Positions 35,513 through 47,319 are shown, counted from the first letter of the stretch. The stretch: DNA of 64,000 nucleotides from Owenia fusiformis (GCA_903813345.2 CAIIXF020000002.1:906001-970000), one strand, 5' to 3'. Made by a program: numbers and translations. Notes: generated by a model from the letters alone, not told the origin.

Positions 35513-38278
35513 CAGAAGCTGAAGAGGAAGTTGGATTCAAACAGTGGTATCGACCCAAACGGTCACGTCAACGATAATACAAATCCATATAACTTCGATG
35601 ACCAAGCATCGCCGTCTCAGCCCAAGAAACCATACACGAGTAAAAATGGTGAAGCTCCACCTAGTGGGGGCATGGAGAATCAGATTTCGGTAAGGATCGT
35701 CCAGGAAATCAACCCGAGCACAGATCAAAAACAGACAATACAAACCGACGTCACGGTTAGTTCAACATTTAAGCAAGGAGAAAATACAAACTTTACGTCA
35801 AGTGGCACGACGAGTACCCAAGTTACGACAAACACTACGAGTGAATTTAAACAAGAAAATCTTGATGTTCCACAGGGACATGGTTCAACTTCATCCGATC
35901 TAGAAAAATTAGAGGATTTGGATGACATTGAAGACATTTTGAAATCATTGGAAAAAGGAGATGAAAGTTTAATTGACAATTTCATTGAAAATGATGATGA
36001 TAAACACGCACTAGACGCTGTCTTTGCGGAAACTAATTCACCGATGTCATCACTTCCCAATGACATGAATGACTTGTTCGATAAACAACCCCCACCCCCT
36101 ATGACAACCCAGCCTCAGAATGTTCCACCCCCTCCCTGTCCTCCTAATGGTGCAGGACCAGCTCCAGCCCCTGCCCCCGCGAGTTTCCCACGTCCCCAAA
36201 GTAATCCACCTATTGCCAATCAAACATATGCCTTGCAGGCAGGAGAGACACTTAAACGTATGGCCGCCCAGCATCAGACTGGCGGAGTCCCAGGGCAGCC
36301 TGACACATTCAGACCGCAACAAGGTGGGCCCCCTAGTGCTTCCATGGGGCAAGACCCATCTACACCATTCCAGCCCCCGCCCAGAGGTTACCCTCCTGGT
36401 CCTGGGTTCCAGCAACAAAACCTTACCCAGAATCCAACCAGTAATATGTACCCATACACCCACCAGACCAGGGCACAGGGGGTACCTACACCTTCCCAGC
36501 ATCCTCATCAAGGGATTCCTGCGCCGGGGCAGTCTCCTCCACCTACTATGGGACCTCGTGGTAGTCACCCACACCCTAATTATCCTGGTGGTATGATACC
36601 GTCATATGGGGCTACAAAACCTCTCTCACATTTCCCAGATCCTATGGGGAACAATAACCCATCAGCTAACTCCCTGCAGCAGTTACAGAACCAGGTCAGA
36701 GCCCAGTTCACCCCTGGAGCCCAGGGGCCAGGTCACATGGGTCAGCAGATGCAAATCAACCAATCACAACAGATACAGATGAGTCAGCATGGCAACCAAC
36801 ACATGCAGGTTAACCAATCACAACAGATGCAGCTGAATAACCATAGCAACCAACAGATCTCAATGAATCAGCAACAGAGCTTTACTATGACTGGTGCAGC
36901 TAACCCAATGGGTGCCCCTGGCCCTAGACAACAGGGACCAACCAACACAAACTATGCTAGTGAACAAAATGCAAAACGCATGATGGCTGAAAAGTTGCGA
37001 TTAGAAAGAGAGGCCAAAATGCGTGAGCATCAGCGAATGGAACAACAGCGTCACCATGCTGCTATGGAGCAGCACCGTCAGCAAGAAGCAGCGATGGAAC
37101 AGCATCGTCAGCAGCAGCAGGCAGCGATGGAGCAGCAGCAACGTCAAATGCAGCAGCAGCAATATATGAATCGGCCACCCCCAGAGTATAAGGGGCCAAT
37201 GGGCAGTCAGCAAGTACAAGGTCAGAGTAACCCGTTACAGACCATGCAGAAGATGGTAAGTGGGACCAGCCAGCCACCCCAGCCTCACCCAGGCATGATG
37301 CAGCCAAAGACAGAGCCACCGCATCCAACCATGATGCAGATCAAAACAGAGCCTCTTATCCCTGGGCCTGGGCAGCCACCAAATATGACTATTAAATCCG
37401 AGCCTCAGATGCAGATTCCTGGTGCCCCAGGGACAGTCAGAGGAGGTGCCCCAAGGACATACTCACCTATAACATGCCAGGGGTACCCCACCCCCAATCC
37501 ATCATCATCCCTACCCAGTTATACAGTCAAGGCTGAACCGCGGTCCCAGCAGATGTATTCAACCAATCAAAATCCAATGATGTCCTCATTCCAAACACGG
37601 CCGCAGGGTCAAAACAATCCCATGTACACTAGTGCAATAATGCGCAACCAGAAACCCCCAAATGTAAACGTTGGCCCAGAGGGCTTGAATATATCGCAGC
37701 AGCGCCCTGGTGCTGATTGGTCGAGACAAATGTCCAATCCAGGTGCAGGATCTCAAATGAACATGCCAAATAATCTAGTTGCTAGAAGAGACAGTGCCAG
37801 TATGGCACAATACATGGCACAGCAACAGCAATCTCATAGGCAAGTCTCCGTGGCAACCAATGGACCCCTTGGACAAAATCAAATACAAATGCAGCAGCAT
37901 TACTCTCAGCAACAGCAACAAATTAGTAGTGGCCATCCCATGCAAAACAGTGCCATGCTACAACAACAACAACAACAACAACAGCAACAACAACAAAGTA
38001 TGCAAATGCATTTGCAACAACAACAACAGCAACACATGTCATCTATAAGCATTACCGAGTCACAATCAGTCTCCATGGCAACCACTCAGCAACAACAAGT
38101 GCAACAGCATTTACAGCAACGGTCTCAACAGCAACAGCAAGCACCCCCACCACAACAACATAATTCAACAAGTGGCAATGACTTTTCTCTAGATCAACTC
38201 TTGGACACTGCAAGTAGTAACAATGGTCTATTTGAAAACATACAACCGGATTTATTAGATGAAATATTTGGCAAATAG
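35513..38278 (+). CDS. MAML: Mastermind-like protein, exon 2 (activation domains)
   Basis: This large exon encodes residues 83-1003 of a mastermind-like Notch co-activator. It opens with a basic QKLKRKLD patch. An acidic stretch at about 211-250 (LEKLEDLDDIEDILKSLE) is followed by MSSLPNDMNDLFD at about 260-272, in the place of the family's p300/CBP-contacting region. Then comes a long Pro/Gln/Gly/Met-rich disordered body, a charged Gln-rich helix at about 565-633, and four KxEP motifs at about 680-755 of the kind sumoylated in MAML1. Poly-Gln runs (up to 12) precede the conserved C-terminus, FSLDQLLDTA to LLDEIFGK. Total length (1003) is close to human MAML1. The whole activation region is one exon, whereas vertebrate genes divide it. 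Confidence 0.9.
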   Translation, partial: QKLKRKLDSNSGIDPNGHVNDNTNPYNFDDQASPSQPKKPYTSKNGEAPPSGGMENQISVRIVQEINPSTDQKQTIQTDVTVSSTFKQGENTNFTSSGTTSTQVTTNTTSEFKQENLDVPQGHGSTSSDLEKLEDLDDIEDILKSLEKGDESLIDNFIENDDDKHALDAVFAETNSPMSSLPNDMNDLFDKQPPPPMTTQPQNVPPPPCPPNGAGPAPAPAPASFPRPQSNPPIANQTYALQAGETLKRMAAQHQTGGVPGQPDTFRPQQGGPPSASMGQDPSTPFQPPPRGYPPGPGFQQQNLTQNPTSNMYPYTHQTRAQGVPTPSQHPHQGIPAPGQSPPPTMGPRGSHPHPNYPGGMIPSYGATKPLSHFPDPMGNNNPSANSLQQLQNQVRAQFTPGAQGPGHMGQQMQINQSQQIQMSQHGNQHMQVNQSQQMQLNNHSNQQISMNQQQSFTMTGAANPMGAPGPRQQGPTNTNYASEQNAKRMMAEKLRLEREAKMREHQRMEQQRHHAAMEQHRQQEAAMEQHRQQQQAAMEQQQRQMQQQQYMNRPPPEYKGPMGSQQVQGQSNPLQTMQKMVSGTSQPPQPHPGMMQPKTEPPHPTMMQIKTEPLIPGPGQPPNMTIKSEPQMQIPGAPGTVRGGAPRTYSPITCQGYPTPNPSSSLPSYTVKAEPRSQQMYSTNQNPMMSSFQTRPQGQNNPMYTSAIMRNQKPPNVNVGPEGLNISQQRPGADWSRQMSNPGAGSQMNMPNNLVARRDSASMAQYMAQQQQSHRQVSVATNGPLGQNQIQMQQHYSQQQQQISSGHPMQNSAMLQQQQQQQQQQQQSMQMHLQQQQQQHMSSISITESQSVSMATTQQQQVQQHLQQRSQQQQQAPPPQQHNSTSGNDFSLDQLLDTASSNNGLFENIQPDLLDEIFGK

Positions 38279-38730
38279 ACAGTAAGAGTGAGGTTTTAAA
38301 TATGGGGCTTTTAATCTAGAATATTCAAATGAATTCAAAGTAGCTGACATTTCTTTCACATTTAAATACTCATTAAAGGTTATAAATGTTGACTGGGTAC
38401 ATAATTCTTAGTTTCAAAATCTAAACCAAATTTGGTCAAAATCTGCCTATTTTCCATGATATTCTTATTTTTGAGTGGGTGCAAATAGATTCTCAATTTC
38501 TAGAATAAAATCCCCATATTTCTATTTATCATATAAACCTCGCCACAATATCTTAATGAGTTATTTATTATGTAAATTATAGTTGTTGAATTTATTTATT
38601 TCAAAAATGAGTGAAAATACGTATGTTTTGTAAGAGAATGAAAATTGATATTTAACTTAAACCTGCATATATACATTTGTATATTGCCTATATTTATTGT
38701 CGAAGTGTCATAATAAAATATGATTGAAGA
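38279..38730 (+). other. MAML: Mastermind-like 3' UTR with two polyadenylation signals
   Basis: After the TAG at 38276-38278 the DNA turns AT-rich. AATAAA hexamers lie at 38504-38509 and 38712-38717, 226 and 434 nt beyond the stop. Between 38385 and 38500 sits a diverged CAGTGATCTCC-family MITE (CCAAATTTGGTCAAAAT, GAGTGGGTGCAAATAGATTC), so the transposon probably contributes transcribed sequence. Confidence 0.55.
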
Positions 38731-39460
38731 ATGTACACATATCCCATGAGTCAGTGTTCTGACAACTCTCATTTTTGAATCTGATTGGTTGATTCAGTCA
38801 CATGATCAATAGGGTATGTGGGAAAGTGTTTCAAACATTGTCTTAACAGTCATAAACGCATACACCAATCTGATATTAGACTCTGAAAACATGAACTTCT
38901 ATGTATATATAATACATGTAGCTAATTTTGTAAATGGAGTCTATAAGTGTCTGTAGTTAATTATTATTGTATTTTAGCATCTTTCATTTTAGATATGAAA
39001 AAACACAAACAGATACAAACAAATGTAAAAACTAGGGATTAGTAGTCATGTATAAACTATAGTCATATATTTTAGTAGTTTTAGAACCATTTAGAATTTT
39101 ATACTATAATTGTATTTAAATATAATTTATCTAAGAATAGAGAAAATTAAATACTTGTCTCAAAGTGTTTTTTTTAAAGTTTAGTTTAGTTTAAGAAATG
39201 GCTCACACTTTAATTAAATCATTGATGATTTCTTGAAATGGTATGTTAAGACAGAAATCAACATGAAGAAGACACGCATTTCGTCATTACACAAATAGCC
39301 ATCAGTTTCATTAGAATTTTTGGCAAAAAACATGTGCAAATTTCCTTAAAATAACAGTCAATTTCGGTGAGAACAGGGAGAGAAAATCGTTATGAAAACA
39401 CCTGCTACAGAATTGGAAGTGTCCGCATTTCATTGTTTTCACTTCAGAGAGGTGTTCACT
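38731..39460. other. AT-rich intergenic DNA
   Basis: No coding signal, tRNA or clear repeat was recognised here. The sequence is AT-rich with T-runs. Confidence 0.4.
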
Positions 39461-39464
39461 TTGT

Positions 39465-40045
39465 TGTTTGGTTTATATGCCATGCAATATGTATACTTCA
39501 TTGTTTGGTTTATATGTCATGCAATATGTGTACTTTATTGTTTGGTTTATATGCCATGCAATACATGTACTTCATTGTTTGGTTTATATGCCATGCAATA
39601 CATGTACTTCATTGTTTGGTTTATATGCCATGCAATACATGTACTTCATTGTTTGGTTTATATGCCATGCAATATGTATACTTCATTTTTTGGTTTATAT
39701 GCCATGCAATATGTGTACTTCATTGTTTGGTTTATATGCCATGCAAGATGTGTACTTCATTGTTTGGTTAATATGCCATGCAAGATGTGTACATCATTGT
39801 TTGGTTTATGTGCCATGCAATACATGTACTTCATTGTTTGGTTTATATGCCATGCAATATGTGTACTTCATTGTTTGGTTTATATGCCATGCAATACATG
39901 TACTTTATTGTTTGGTTTATATGCCATGCAATATGTGTACTTCATTGTTTGGTTTTTATGCCATGCAATATGTGTACTTCATTGTTTGGTTAATATGTCA
40001 TACAATACCCCATTACCGAGTTAATATGCCATGCAATACTGTAAT
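39465..40045. repeat. 37-bp minisatellite (TTGTTTGGTTTATATGCCAT)
   Basis: About fifteen copies of a 37-bp unit carrying TTGTTTGGTTTATATGCCAT, GCAATA and GTGTACTTCA. Two flavours differ by ATACATGTAC against ATATGTGTAC and are interspersed. As 37 is not a multiple of 3, the unit is read in three frames in turn, giving stop-free frames of up to 210 codons that have no protein character. Confidence 0.9.
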
Positions 40046-41879
40046 GTCGGAGTTAAATGTAAAGCAAAACTATAATTAGGCTCCTATGTTTCTACATACT
40101 ACTGTCTCACATAGGATAACATACACTACTTAAAACAATGTCTGATAAAATCAATTGACTTGACTGAATTTTGGAAAAATTTCATATCTTTATCAGGCTT
40201 GATGAAATAGTATTATGAATATCAAAAGAATTATTATCCATATTAGATCTGATAAAACACTATCACGAATATCAAAATGAAACCAGAAGCCAACATTGAA
40301 TTAATGATTTGTGAAATCTCTTTATTTTATTTACAAGAATGGGACATTATTATTATGAACTTGTGTCCTATACTGCAATCAATATGCCTTCGATGAATAC
40401 TCTTCATAAAATGTCACTGTGTTCTCGTTGCTTGCTTTGTAAAACACAAGAAAACAAAGGATTTTAAAGCTAACTAGTAATACTTCTTCAATGTACACAG
40501 TGTATTCTATATTTGACTTCTGGTGCTCAGATTTATGGCGCATGAAGTCGGCTTTTAAGGGTGAAATTGAGATGTATTTAATGATTTTTTGTAAGGGTCA
40601 TTTCAATAGATACAATACTTACTGGAATCATTTCAAGAAAAAGTCTCCTCGGTTTATGACCCTTAGATGAAGTTTCATAAAATCATGATCTTTCTCCCAA
40701 ACTGAAAACCAATGATATCTAAAAAAATGTACATTATTAATAGTAATGGAACAATAGATGGACCTGTCAAATGAGCGTGATCCATTGGGTAAATTCATAA
40801 AGAATGATCAAATTTGGATATCTATGATAAGATCATGGACCTCAGTTTGGGAGAATATACCGCTCATATCATAAGCTCAGTGATTGATTAAATGGATTTC
40901 CTTTTTATTAAGGAGAATATAAAATTTCTACTTATTCATTTGATAATAACAGTAGCTGAACTTGTAGATGAGTCTTTATGAACAAACTGATTAAATTTGG
41001 GAACATTTTGATTTGATTTAGACATAATTTGAGAGATATCCCATAATCCTTTGCAACTGAGCAGCAGACGTCTTCAATTCATTATAAATAAAAAACTGTA
41101 TGTTTTATCTGACAGTGAAATCAAGAATGACCCAGGATTGCATTTTTAATTTAATTCATCAACTCTCTAAGACTCATTTACAAATGCAGGTTATAAATGT
41201 GAAACTGAGTCTCCCGATTATTATCTGTTTTCATAGCGAATATTATTCGCCTGTTAATAGTCTCTGTTTAAGACTATAGCATTAGAGGCCTGTAGATATT
41301 ACAATTACGCCAAGCAATCAGTATTATTGTCCAATCAATATTGCTAGCTATCTTAAAGCGACATAATTACAAATTATGGTACATATCATTCGAGCTATAG
41401 ATGTCACCGCTGTATGTGTTGTTCTATCTGGAATATAATTTATATGGATGTGTGAAAATGGCTGGATTCATTTAGTGCTGGATTGACTGCATTTTTTGTG
41501 AAAAAAACAAAGGAAATATTTGGTCAAACTAATGTCTAAAGTCAAATTTTTTAGCTCCTACGATGACATCAGTAGTCTGGACAGCTACGTGAGAATCATA
41601 TTCCATCTTTGGCTATTCTTCATCAAAATCAACTGTGGCTCATTTTGAAGCTTAGAGAGGTACTAGATTTTGATAACGTTTTTTAAAATATTGGATATGG
41701 TTTGCTTTTATAAATTGAGTATTTGGTATTTATGTGTTTAAGTGTTAACATACAAAGGTCTAAATGTCAGGTCTTGTCAAATGTCAGGTCTGGTCAAATG
41801 TCAGGTCTGGTCAATGAGCAGGCTTTATGCCATTAAGTTATAGGTCAGAAGTGTCCAGATTTAAATATATGTATTCAGT

Positions 41880-42015
41880 CCAGGCCTATAGCCAGCTTTT
41901 GCCAAAGGGTTTAAGTTTACTAAAAAAAACTCCAGGGGAAGGGGATAACGTTTGACAATTTTTGCCCCAAATCTGAAAAACTGTATGACCCCCCCCCTGG
42001 CTACAGACCTGCAGT
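41880..42015. mobile_element. Short element with CAGGYCTRTAGCCAG ends and a poly-C tract
   Basis: The left end CAGGCCTATAGCCAG and the right end CTGGCTACAGACCTGCAG are inverted, and the right end abuts CCCCCCCC. About 135 bp, non-coding. The poly-C next to the terminal repeat resembles the hAT-like ends at 44380 and 48200. Confidence 0.5.
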
Positions 42016-42237
42016 CTTATGTGTGATGTCAAAGTGACATCAATACATGGTTTTCACTAATCATAAGCAAGCATGTGAAACTAGGTCAATTGTATGCATT
42101 TATTTAAAAAAGACATTATGAACCTATATTATTTTTGTGAGTGCATAATTATTTCTAAAGCGTACACACTCAATTTGAGGAAATCGAATATGTTCAGTAA
42201 AAAATTCTTGGAGTAAGGGAAAGTTATTCTGATATGT

Positions 42238-42360
42238 GAATACTCTAGTTACACCTGTATATCCGAACACCTGTATATCCGAACACCTGGTTAATCCTAA
42301 CACCTCTCAATCTGAACACTCAAGGGTGTTGGATTAGACAGGTTCTACTGTACTAGATAG
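42238..42360. mobile_element. Pogo-like MITE copy
   Basis: ACACCTGTATATCCGAACAC is repeated twice, then CCTCTCAATCTGAACAC and a right end GACAGGTTCTACTGTA. The left end is partly lost. Confidence 0.55.
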
Positions 42361-43156
42361 TATCTACATTTTTTGAACATTTGAAATAGTGACCTGGTCA
42401 AAGTTCATTGAAATATTTTTGTTTGACTATGAGTATACATTTTGATACGATCCCTCTTTAAATAGTTTTAATTAATTAGGCAAGGTGAAAGATCTCAGGT
42501 TGATGAAAGAACAGGTGTTTCATTATTATGCTTGTAATGATTGTTATAATAATTTTTTAGATAGTGATCAATTTTGAATATGATATTTAGATTATACATG
42601 AAGTTAAAATACTGATCAATTTGAGAAATTAAATCAACATTTCTTCACCGTCAAACTTTTTTTTGAATTGAAATGTCATTTTTGAAAATATTTTTATTTC
42701 ACTTAGAATCTATGCATATTGAATGTTCCACACGATGTTAACAATAGAACTGAACAACTCTTGTGTTAATATATGGCTCGACAAAGTATTTATCCACTAG
42801 AGGGTGGATATGTATCCAGTGCAGGGTGGATATCTCAAATTAACTAGTTTTAAACCAGCTACAGTATTTGACTCGTCATGTTGTCTCTCCTGATTTATTT
42901 TGCAAAATTAGTTTTAAACTTGTATGGTAATTGAATAGTAATTGTTTGCAAAATGGTATATGTTTACATTTTTACAACAGTATAATATGTTATTGTGAAT
43001 TTCATCATATGTTATTGTGTATTTCATCATAATGGCCATTGTCATAGAGATGGCAGTAAGTTATTGAGACAGAACATTGTATATTTCCTATAATTATTAT
43101 AATATATATTATAGTTTTGTAAATTTAAACTGTTTTATGTTAAGTTTCCATAGACT

Positions 43157-43330
43157 CGGGCGGGGGCGCGAGGGGGGAGAGATAGAGAAAGAGGGTGGGA
43201 GAGGGAGGTAGAGTTAGGATGGAAGCGGGAGAAAGAGAGAGGGTGGCAGAGAGAGAGTGGGAGTCTGGAAGGGAGAGAGGGAGCAAGCGAGAGATAGGGG
43301 GAGGGAGAGGGAGGAGTGAGGGAGGGACAA
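43157..43330. repeat. GA-rich low-complexity tract
   Basis: Purine-only runs of GAGAGAGG and GGGAGG type, opening with GGGCGGGGGCGCGAGG. Open frames rich in Arg, Glu and Gly cross it but reflect composition only. The 600 bp that follow (to about 44370) show no gene. Confidence 0.8.
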
Positions 43331-44379
43331 ACTATACGTGTGGGGATCTTCCTGGGATCCTATTTCTAAACCTTCTTACACCCGGGATCGTACACCTTAT
43401 TATTGTGATGGTATATCTTATACAAGTATATTACAAACGGTCTTGCTATCTCATAATCTAGATTCAGCTTTTAAAATGTTACAATTTTTTAACAATTGCA
43501 TTTCTTCTAATTTCCCACATTTTACAATTGCACATCTAACACTTTTTTCCTTGAGCATATTTCTCAATTCTTGCCCTTGGTTATTATCTGTTAAAATAAT
43601 TGAAAATAAAGGAGAAATTTGACCATAATTTCTGATGCCATTGACATTTATCTTGGCACTTTGACCCCGATTCATTCAGTTTATGTCAGGGAAAGGTGCT
43701 GAAATGTAAAATTAGTTACGAGGGTCGCGGGTTAATGTAGCTGTCCTGATAAATTCATCCGACTTCATATAAATACGTCACCAAAGATCCCCAAGCTTTT
43801 AAATGTAGCTCTCACAAAATAATTCAACAACCTAATGTATTATTCTATGTTTCGTTGTCTTTGTTTTATTGTACGGGTCATTATTTAAATGTTCGAATTT
43901 TTGTTACTTGGGGTTCATAGCCTACGCTGTATGATTTGAATATTTAACACAGTCAGTGGTTCAATTTGTATTTTATTTATTTCCATTGGCTTTCTTGATT
44001 TTATGAGAAACGTATTTTACTTGCCATTTTAGTCTAAATTGTGTATATGCGATCAATGTGTTTGGTATATGCTGGAGGTTATTGTATTCGAAATACCGAA
44101 ATACCAATCAAGGTTCATATAGAAATGGCGCATCATTATAAATCATGGGCCTCTATTAGTTTCAGAAATATGTTATAGTATCAGCGTTTGCAAAGTGTTG
44201 CGGGAAGTGCAAGTAACATATACGTTCAATGCAGTTTACACGATATGTGTTTGTGCTATCCACGAGTTTCAGTCAATTTGATCACTCACATTCTTCTCGT
44301 TTAGTGCAGTGAGCTCTGCACGAAACAAACAAACAAATCCCCGGGTTTTGTAGCACCCTTTGTGTACTAGATATAAGAT

Positions 44380-46013
44380 GACAGGGCCGTCAGATGGGGG
44401 GTGCGATGGGTGCGACCGCACCCCCCTTTGTCACCCCCCAAAATAAATTTGAAAAAAAAAATTTGAAAATTTTTTTTTTTGAAAAATATTTTTTTTTGTA
44501 ATTTTTTTTTCATTGACTCATACACTTTGAAAGTACCCAGAAAGCACCAAATAGCATCTTAAAATTGTAAAACTTTCTAGGGGTATTAGCCACCCCTAAC
44601 ACCCCCCACAAAACAATGGAAAAGTTCTAAATTTATTTTAGTGTTTTGTCTCAGACACTTTTAAAGTGCCCAGACATCATCAAATAGCTCCTTGATATAA
44701 TAAGTGTTTCTGGGGGACTTGCTCCCCCTCTTGCATCTTGCACTTGCATAGACCCCCCCCCCCTCTGGTGCCCCCCCCCCCTTGCCCCCCCCCAAAAAAA
44801 AAAATTGTGATTTTCTCAAATTCTTTAATTGACTCATACACTTTGAAAGTGCCCAGAAAGCACCAAATAGCGTTGTAAAATTGTAAAATTTTCTAGGGGG
44901 AGTGGGCCACCCCTCACACCCCAAACAAAACAATGGAAAAGTTCTGAATTTGTTTTATGTACTGTGTCAGACACTTTTAAATTGCCCAGACACTTTTAAA
45001 TTGCCCCCCCCCCCCCTTAAGACCCCCCCCCCCCAAAATTGACTTTATTGACTAAAGTGCCCAGAAAGCACCAAATAGCATCTTAAAATTGTAAAATTTT
45101 CTTGGGAAATTGGCACTTTTAGGCACAGACACTTTTAAAGTGCCCAAACTTCATCGAATAGCACCTTGATATTGTAAATTTTGATATGGGGGACAAACAC
45201 TTGCTCCCCCTCTGGCACCCCCCCCCCTTTGACACCCCCAAAATTTGAAAAAAATTGTGATTGTTTTTCACTGTTTTTATTGACTAATACACTTTAAAAG
45301 TGCCCAGAAGCACCAAATATCATATTTGAATTGTAAAATTTTCTAGGGGAGTTAGCCACCCCTCACATCTCCCACAAAACAAAAGAAAATATTCTGAATT
45401 TCATGTATTGTCTCAGACATTTTTTAAGTGCCCAGACATCATCAAATAGCCCCTTGATATGGTCAATGTTTCTGAGAGACAACCCCTTGCTCCCCTACTG
45501 GCACCACACCCCACTTCACCCTCTCATCCACTTTGACACCCCCAAAAGAATTTGAAAAAAATACACATTTTTCTTATTGACTCATAACGCACAGGCGTAC
45601 CAGATGGTTGCAAATTCGCTCCAAATACAACCAAATTTCAAAATTTTCCTGGGAGAGAACCCCCAGACCCCCCTGAATGCTCGGTTTTTTATTCACTCAA
45701 CTCTTATTCCCATGGTGGTGGCGTACTACTTGGAAACTTACACTTTGAAAGTGCCCAAAAAGCACAAAATAGCATCTCAAAACTGTAAAATTTTCTAGGG
45801 GGAGTGGACCACTCCTCACACCCCCCACAAAACAATTGGAACTGTTGGAAGTTGCATTTGTTATTTCCAAACCAATATAGGGAGTAACTGAGCCCCCCCC
45901 CCCCCTCTGACTTACGCGATTTGATTTACGCGGCAAAAAAATTGACAATTTTATATTCTCTTTAGTAAGCAAAAAACCGCACCCCCCTTGGAGAAAAGTG
46001 TCTTACTGGCCTG
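44380..46013. mobile_element. hAT-like non-autonomous element with internal tandem repeats
   Basis: The outer ends CAGGGCCGTCA (left) and TTACTGGCCTG (right) are imperfect inverted repeats, followed inward by GGGGGGTGCG and CGCACCCCCC. The flanks TATAAGAT (44372) and GATAAGAT (46014) match at 7 of 8 positions, the duplication length typical of hAT transposons. Inside are eight or nine diverged 140-160 bp units around AAAGTGCCCAGA..CA.CAAATAGC with long C-tracts. Minus-strand frames rich in Gly, Trp and Phe are repeats, not a transposase. Confidence 0.6.
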
Positions 46014-46254
46014 GATAAGATAAACTAGTACTTTATTGTTCCGTATCTCCTGGAGTATTGGTCAAATACAACAGTACTAAAGAAACGTGCATACATAAAA
46101 CATAATGTACAATATGGGATAATAATTAGTATCTTGCCAAATTGCTGGCATCAATGTGATATAGAATTACGCTGCCTTCGGAGTGGAGATTGTACCGTTT
46201 GTAGTTTCCGTTATATTTTGGCCATGCCACGTGTAAGAAAAGCGAATTTTAGAG

Positions 46255-47205
46255 ACAATAGATTGATATCTTGTTTTTCCTCACATCTTTCTGGCTTTCA
46301 TTGCAGCAGTGGGATGTCACTGTTTATCAATGACGGGATATTCTGATCTTGTTTTTCCTCACATCTTTCTGGCTTTCATTGCAGCAGTGGGATGTCACTG
46401 TTTATCAATGACGGGATATTCTGATCTTGTTTTTCCTCACATCTTTCTGGCTTTCATTGCAGCAGTGGGATGTCACTGTTTATCAATGACATCTTTCTGG
46501 CTTTCATTGCAGCAGTGGGATGTCACTGTTTATCAATGACGGGATATTCTGATCTTGTTTTTCCTCACATCTCTCTGGCTTTCATTGCAGCAGTGGGATG
46601 TCACTGTTTATCAATGACATCTTTCTGGCTTTCATTGCAGCAGTGGGATGTCACTGTTTATCAATGACATCTTTCTGGCTTTCATTGCAGCAGTGGGATG
46701 TCACTGTTTATCAATGACATCTTTCTGGCTTTCATTGCAGCAGTGGGATGTCACTGTTTATCAATGACATCTTTCTGGCTTTCATTGCAGCAGTGGGATG
46801 TCACTGTTTATCAATGACGGGATATTCTGATCTTGTTTTTCCTCACATCTCTCTGGCTTTCATTGCAGCAGTGGGATGTCACTGTTTATCAATGACATCT
46901 TTCTGGCTTTCATTGCAGCAGTGGGATGTCACTGTTTATCAATGACATCTTTCTGGCTTTCATTGCAGCAGTGGGATGTCACTGTTTATCAATGACATCT
47001 TTCTGGCTTTCATTGCAGCAGTGGGATGTCACTGTTTATCAATGACATCTTTCTGGCTTTCATTGCAGCAGTGGGATGTCACTGTTTATCAATGACATCT
47101 TTCTGGCTTTCATTGCAGCAGTGGGATGTCACTGTTTATCAATGACATCTTTCTGGCTTTCATTGCAGCAGTGGGATGTCACTGTTTATCAATGACGGGA
47201 TATTC
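46255..47205. repeat. Composite minisatellite, 50-bp and 78-bp units
   Basis: The 50-bp unit runs CATCTTTCTGGCTTTCATTG, CAGCAGTGGGATGTCACTGT, TTATCAATGA. The 78-bp form adds a 28-bp insert (CGGGATATTCTGATCTTGTT plus TTTCCTCA). Long units lead at the left, then short ones, and a block of long-short-short order recurs near 46520 and 46800. Each unit has TTTCATTGCAG|CAG, a good-looking splice acceptor repeated about 17 times. Confidence 0.9.
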
Positions 47206-47319
47206 TGATTTAGGGTTACGATTTTTGAACCGCTAAAGAAGATTGCCGAAGATCTTTCCCTAGCCCTATAAGGACTTTGATTGGTTACTTGAAGCAACTT
47301 CGGCCATCTCAGTGATATT

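Larger units (their letters stand above)
40080..43150. other. Gene-free region with two small elements
   Basis: Mostly unique AT-rich DNA without exon signals. A short triplication of GTCAGGTCTGGTCAAAT lies at 41765-41815. Non-autonomous elements at 41880-42015 and 42238-42360 are listed separately. The stretch 41220-41450 is more complex in composition than its surroundings and could be regulatory, but nothing in it proves that. Confidence 0.4.

Noticed and set aside
35537-37328. Minus- and plus-strand frames overlapping mastermind exon 2
   Set aside because: They are shadows of the Gln/Pro-rich coding exon; the mastermind frame explains conservation and splice signals.
39367-40079. Frames of 134-210 codons rich in Cys, Met and Phe
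   Set aside because: They read a 37-bp array in rotating frames; hydrophobic look is due to the unit GTTTGGTTTATATGCC.
43195-43461. 88-codon Arg/Glu/Gly-rich frame
   Set aside because: GA-rich low-complexity tract; composition alone gives the residues.
44661-45972. Gly- and Trp-rich minus-strand frames near C-tracts
   Set aside because: They repeat with each internal unit of a non-autonomous element and contain no transposase motif.
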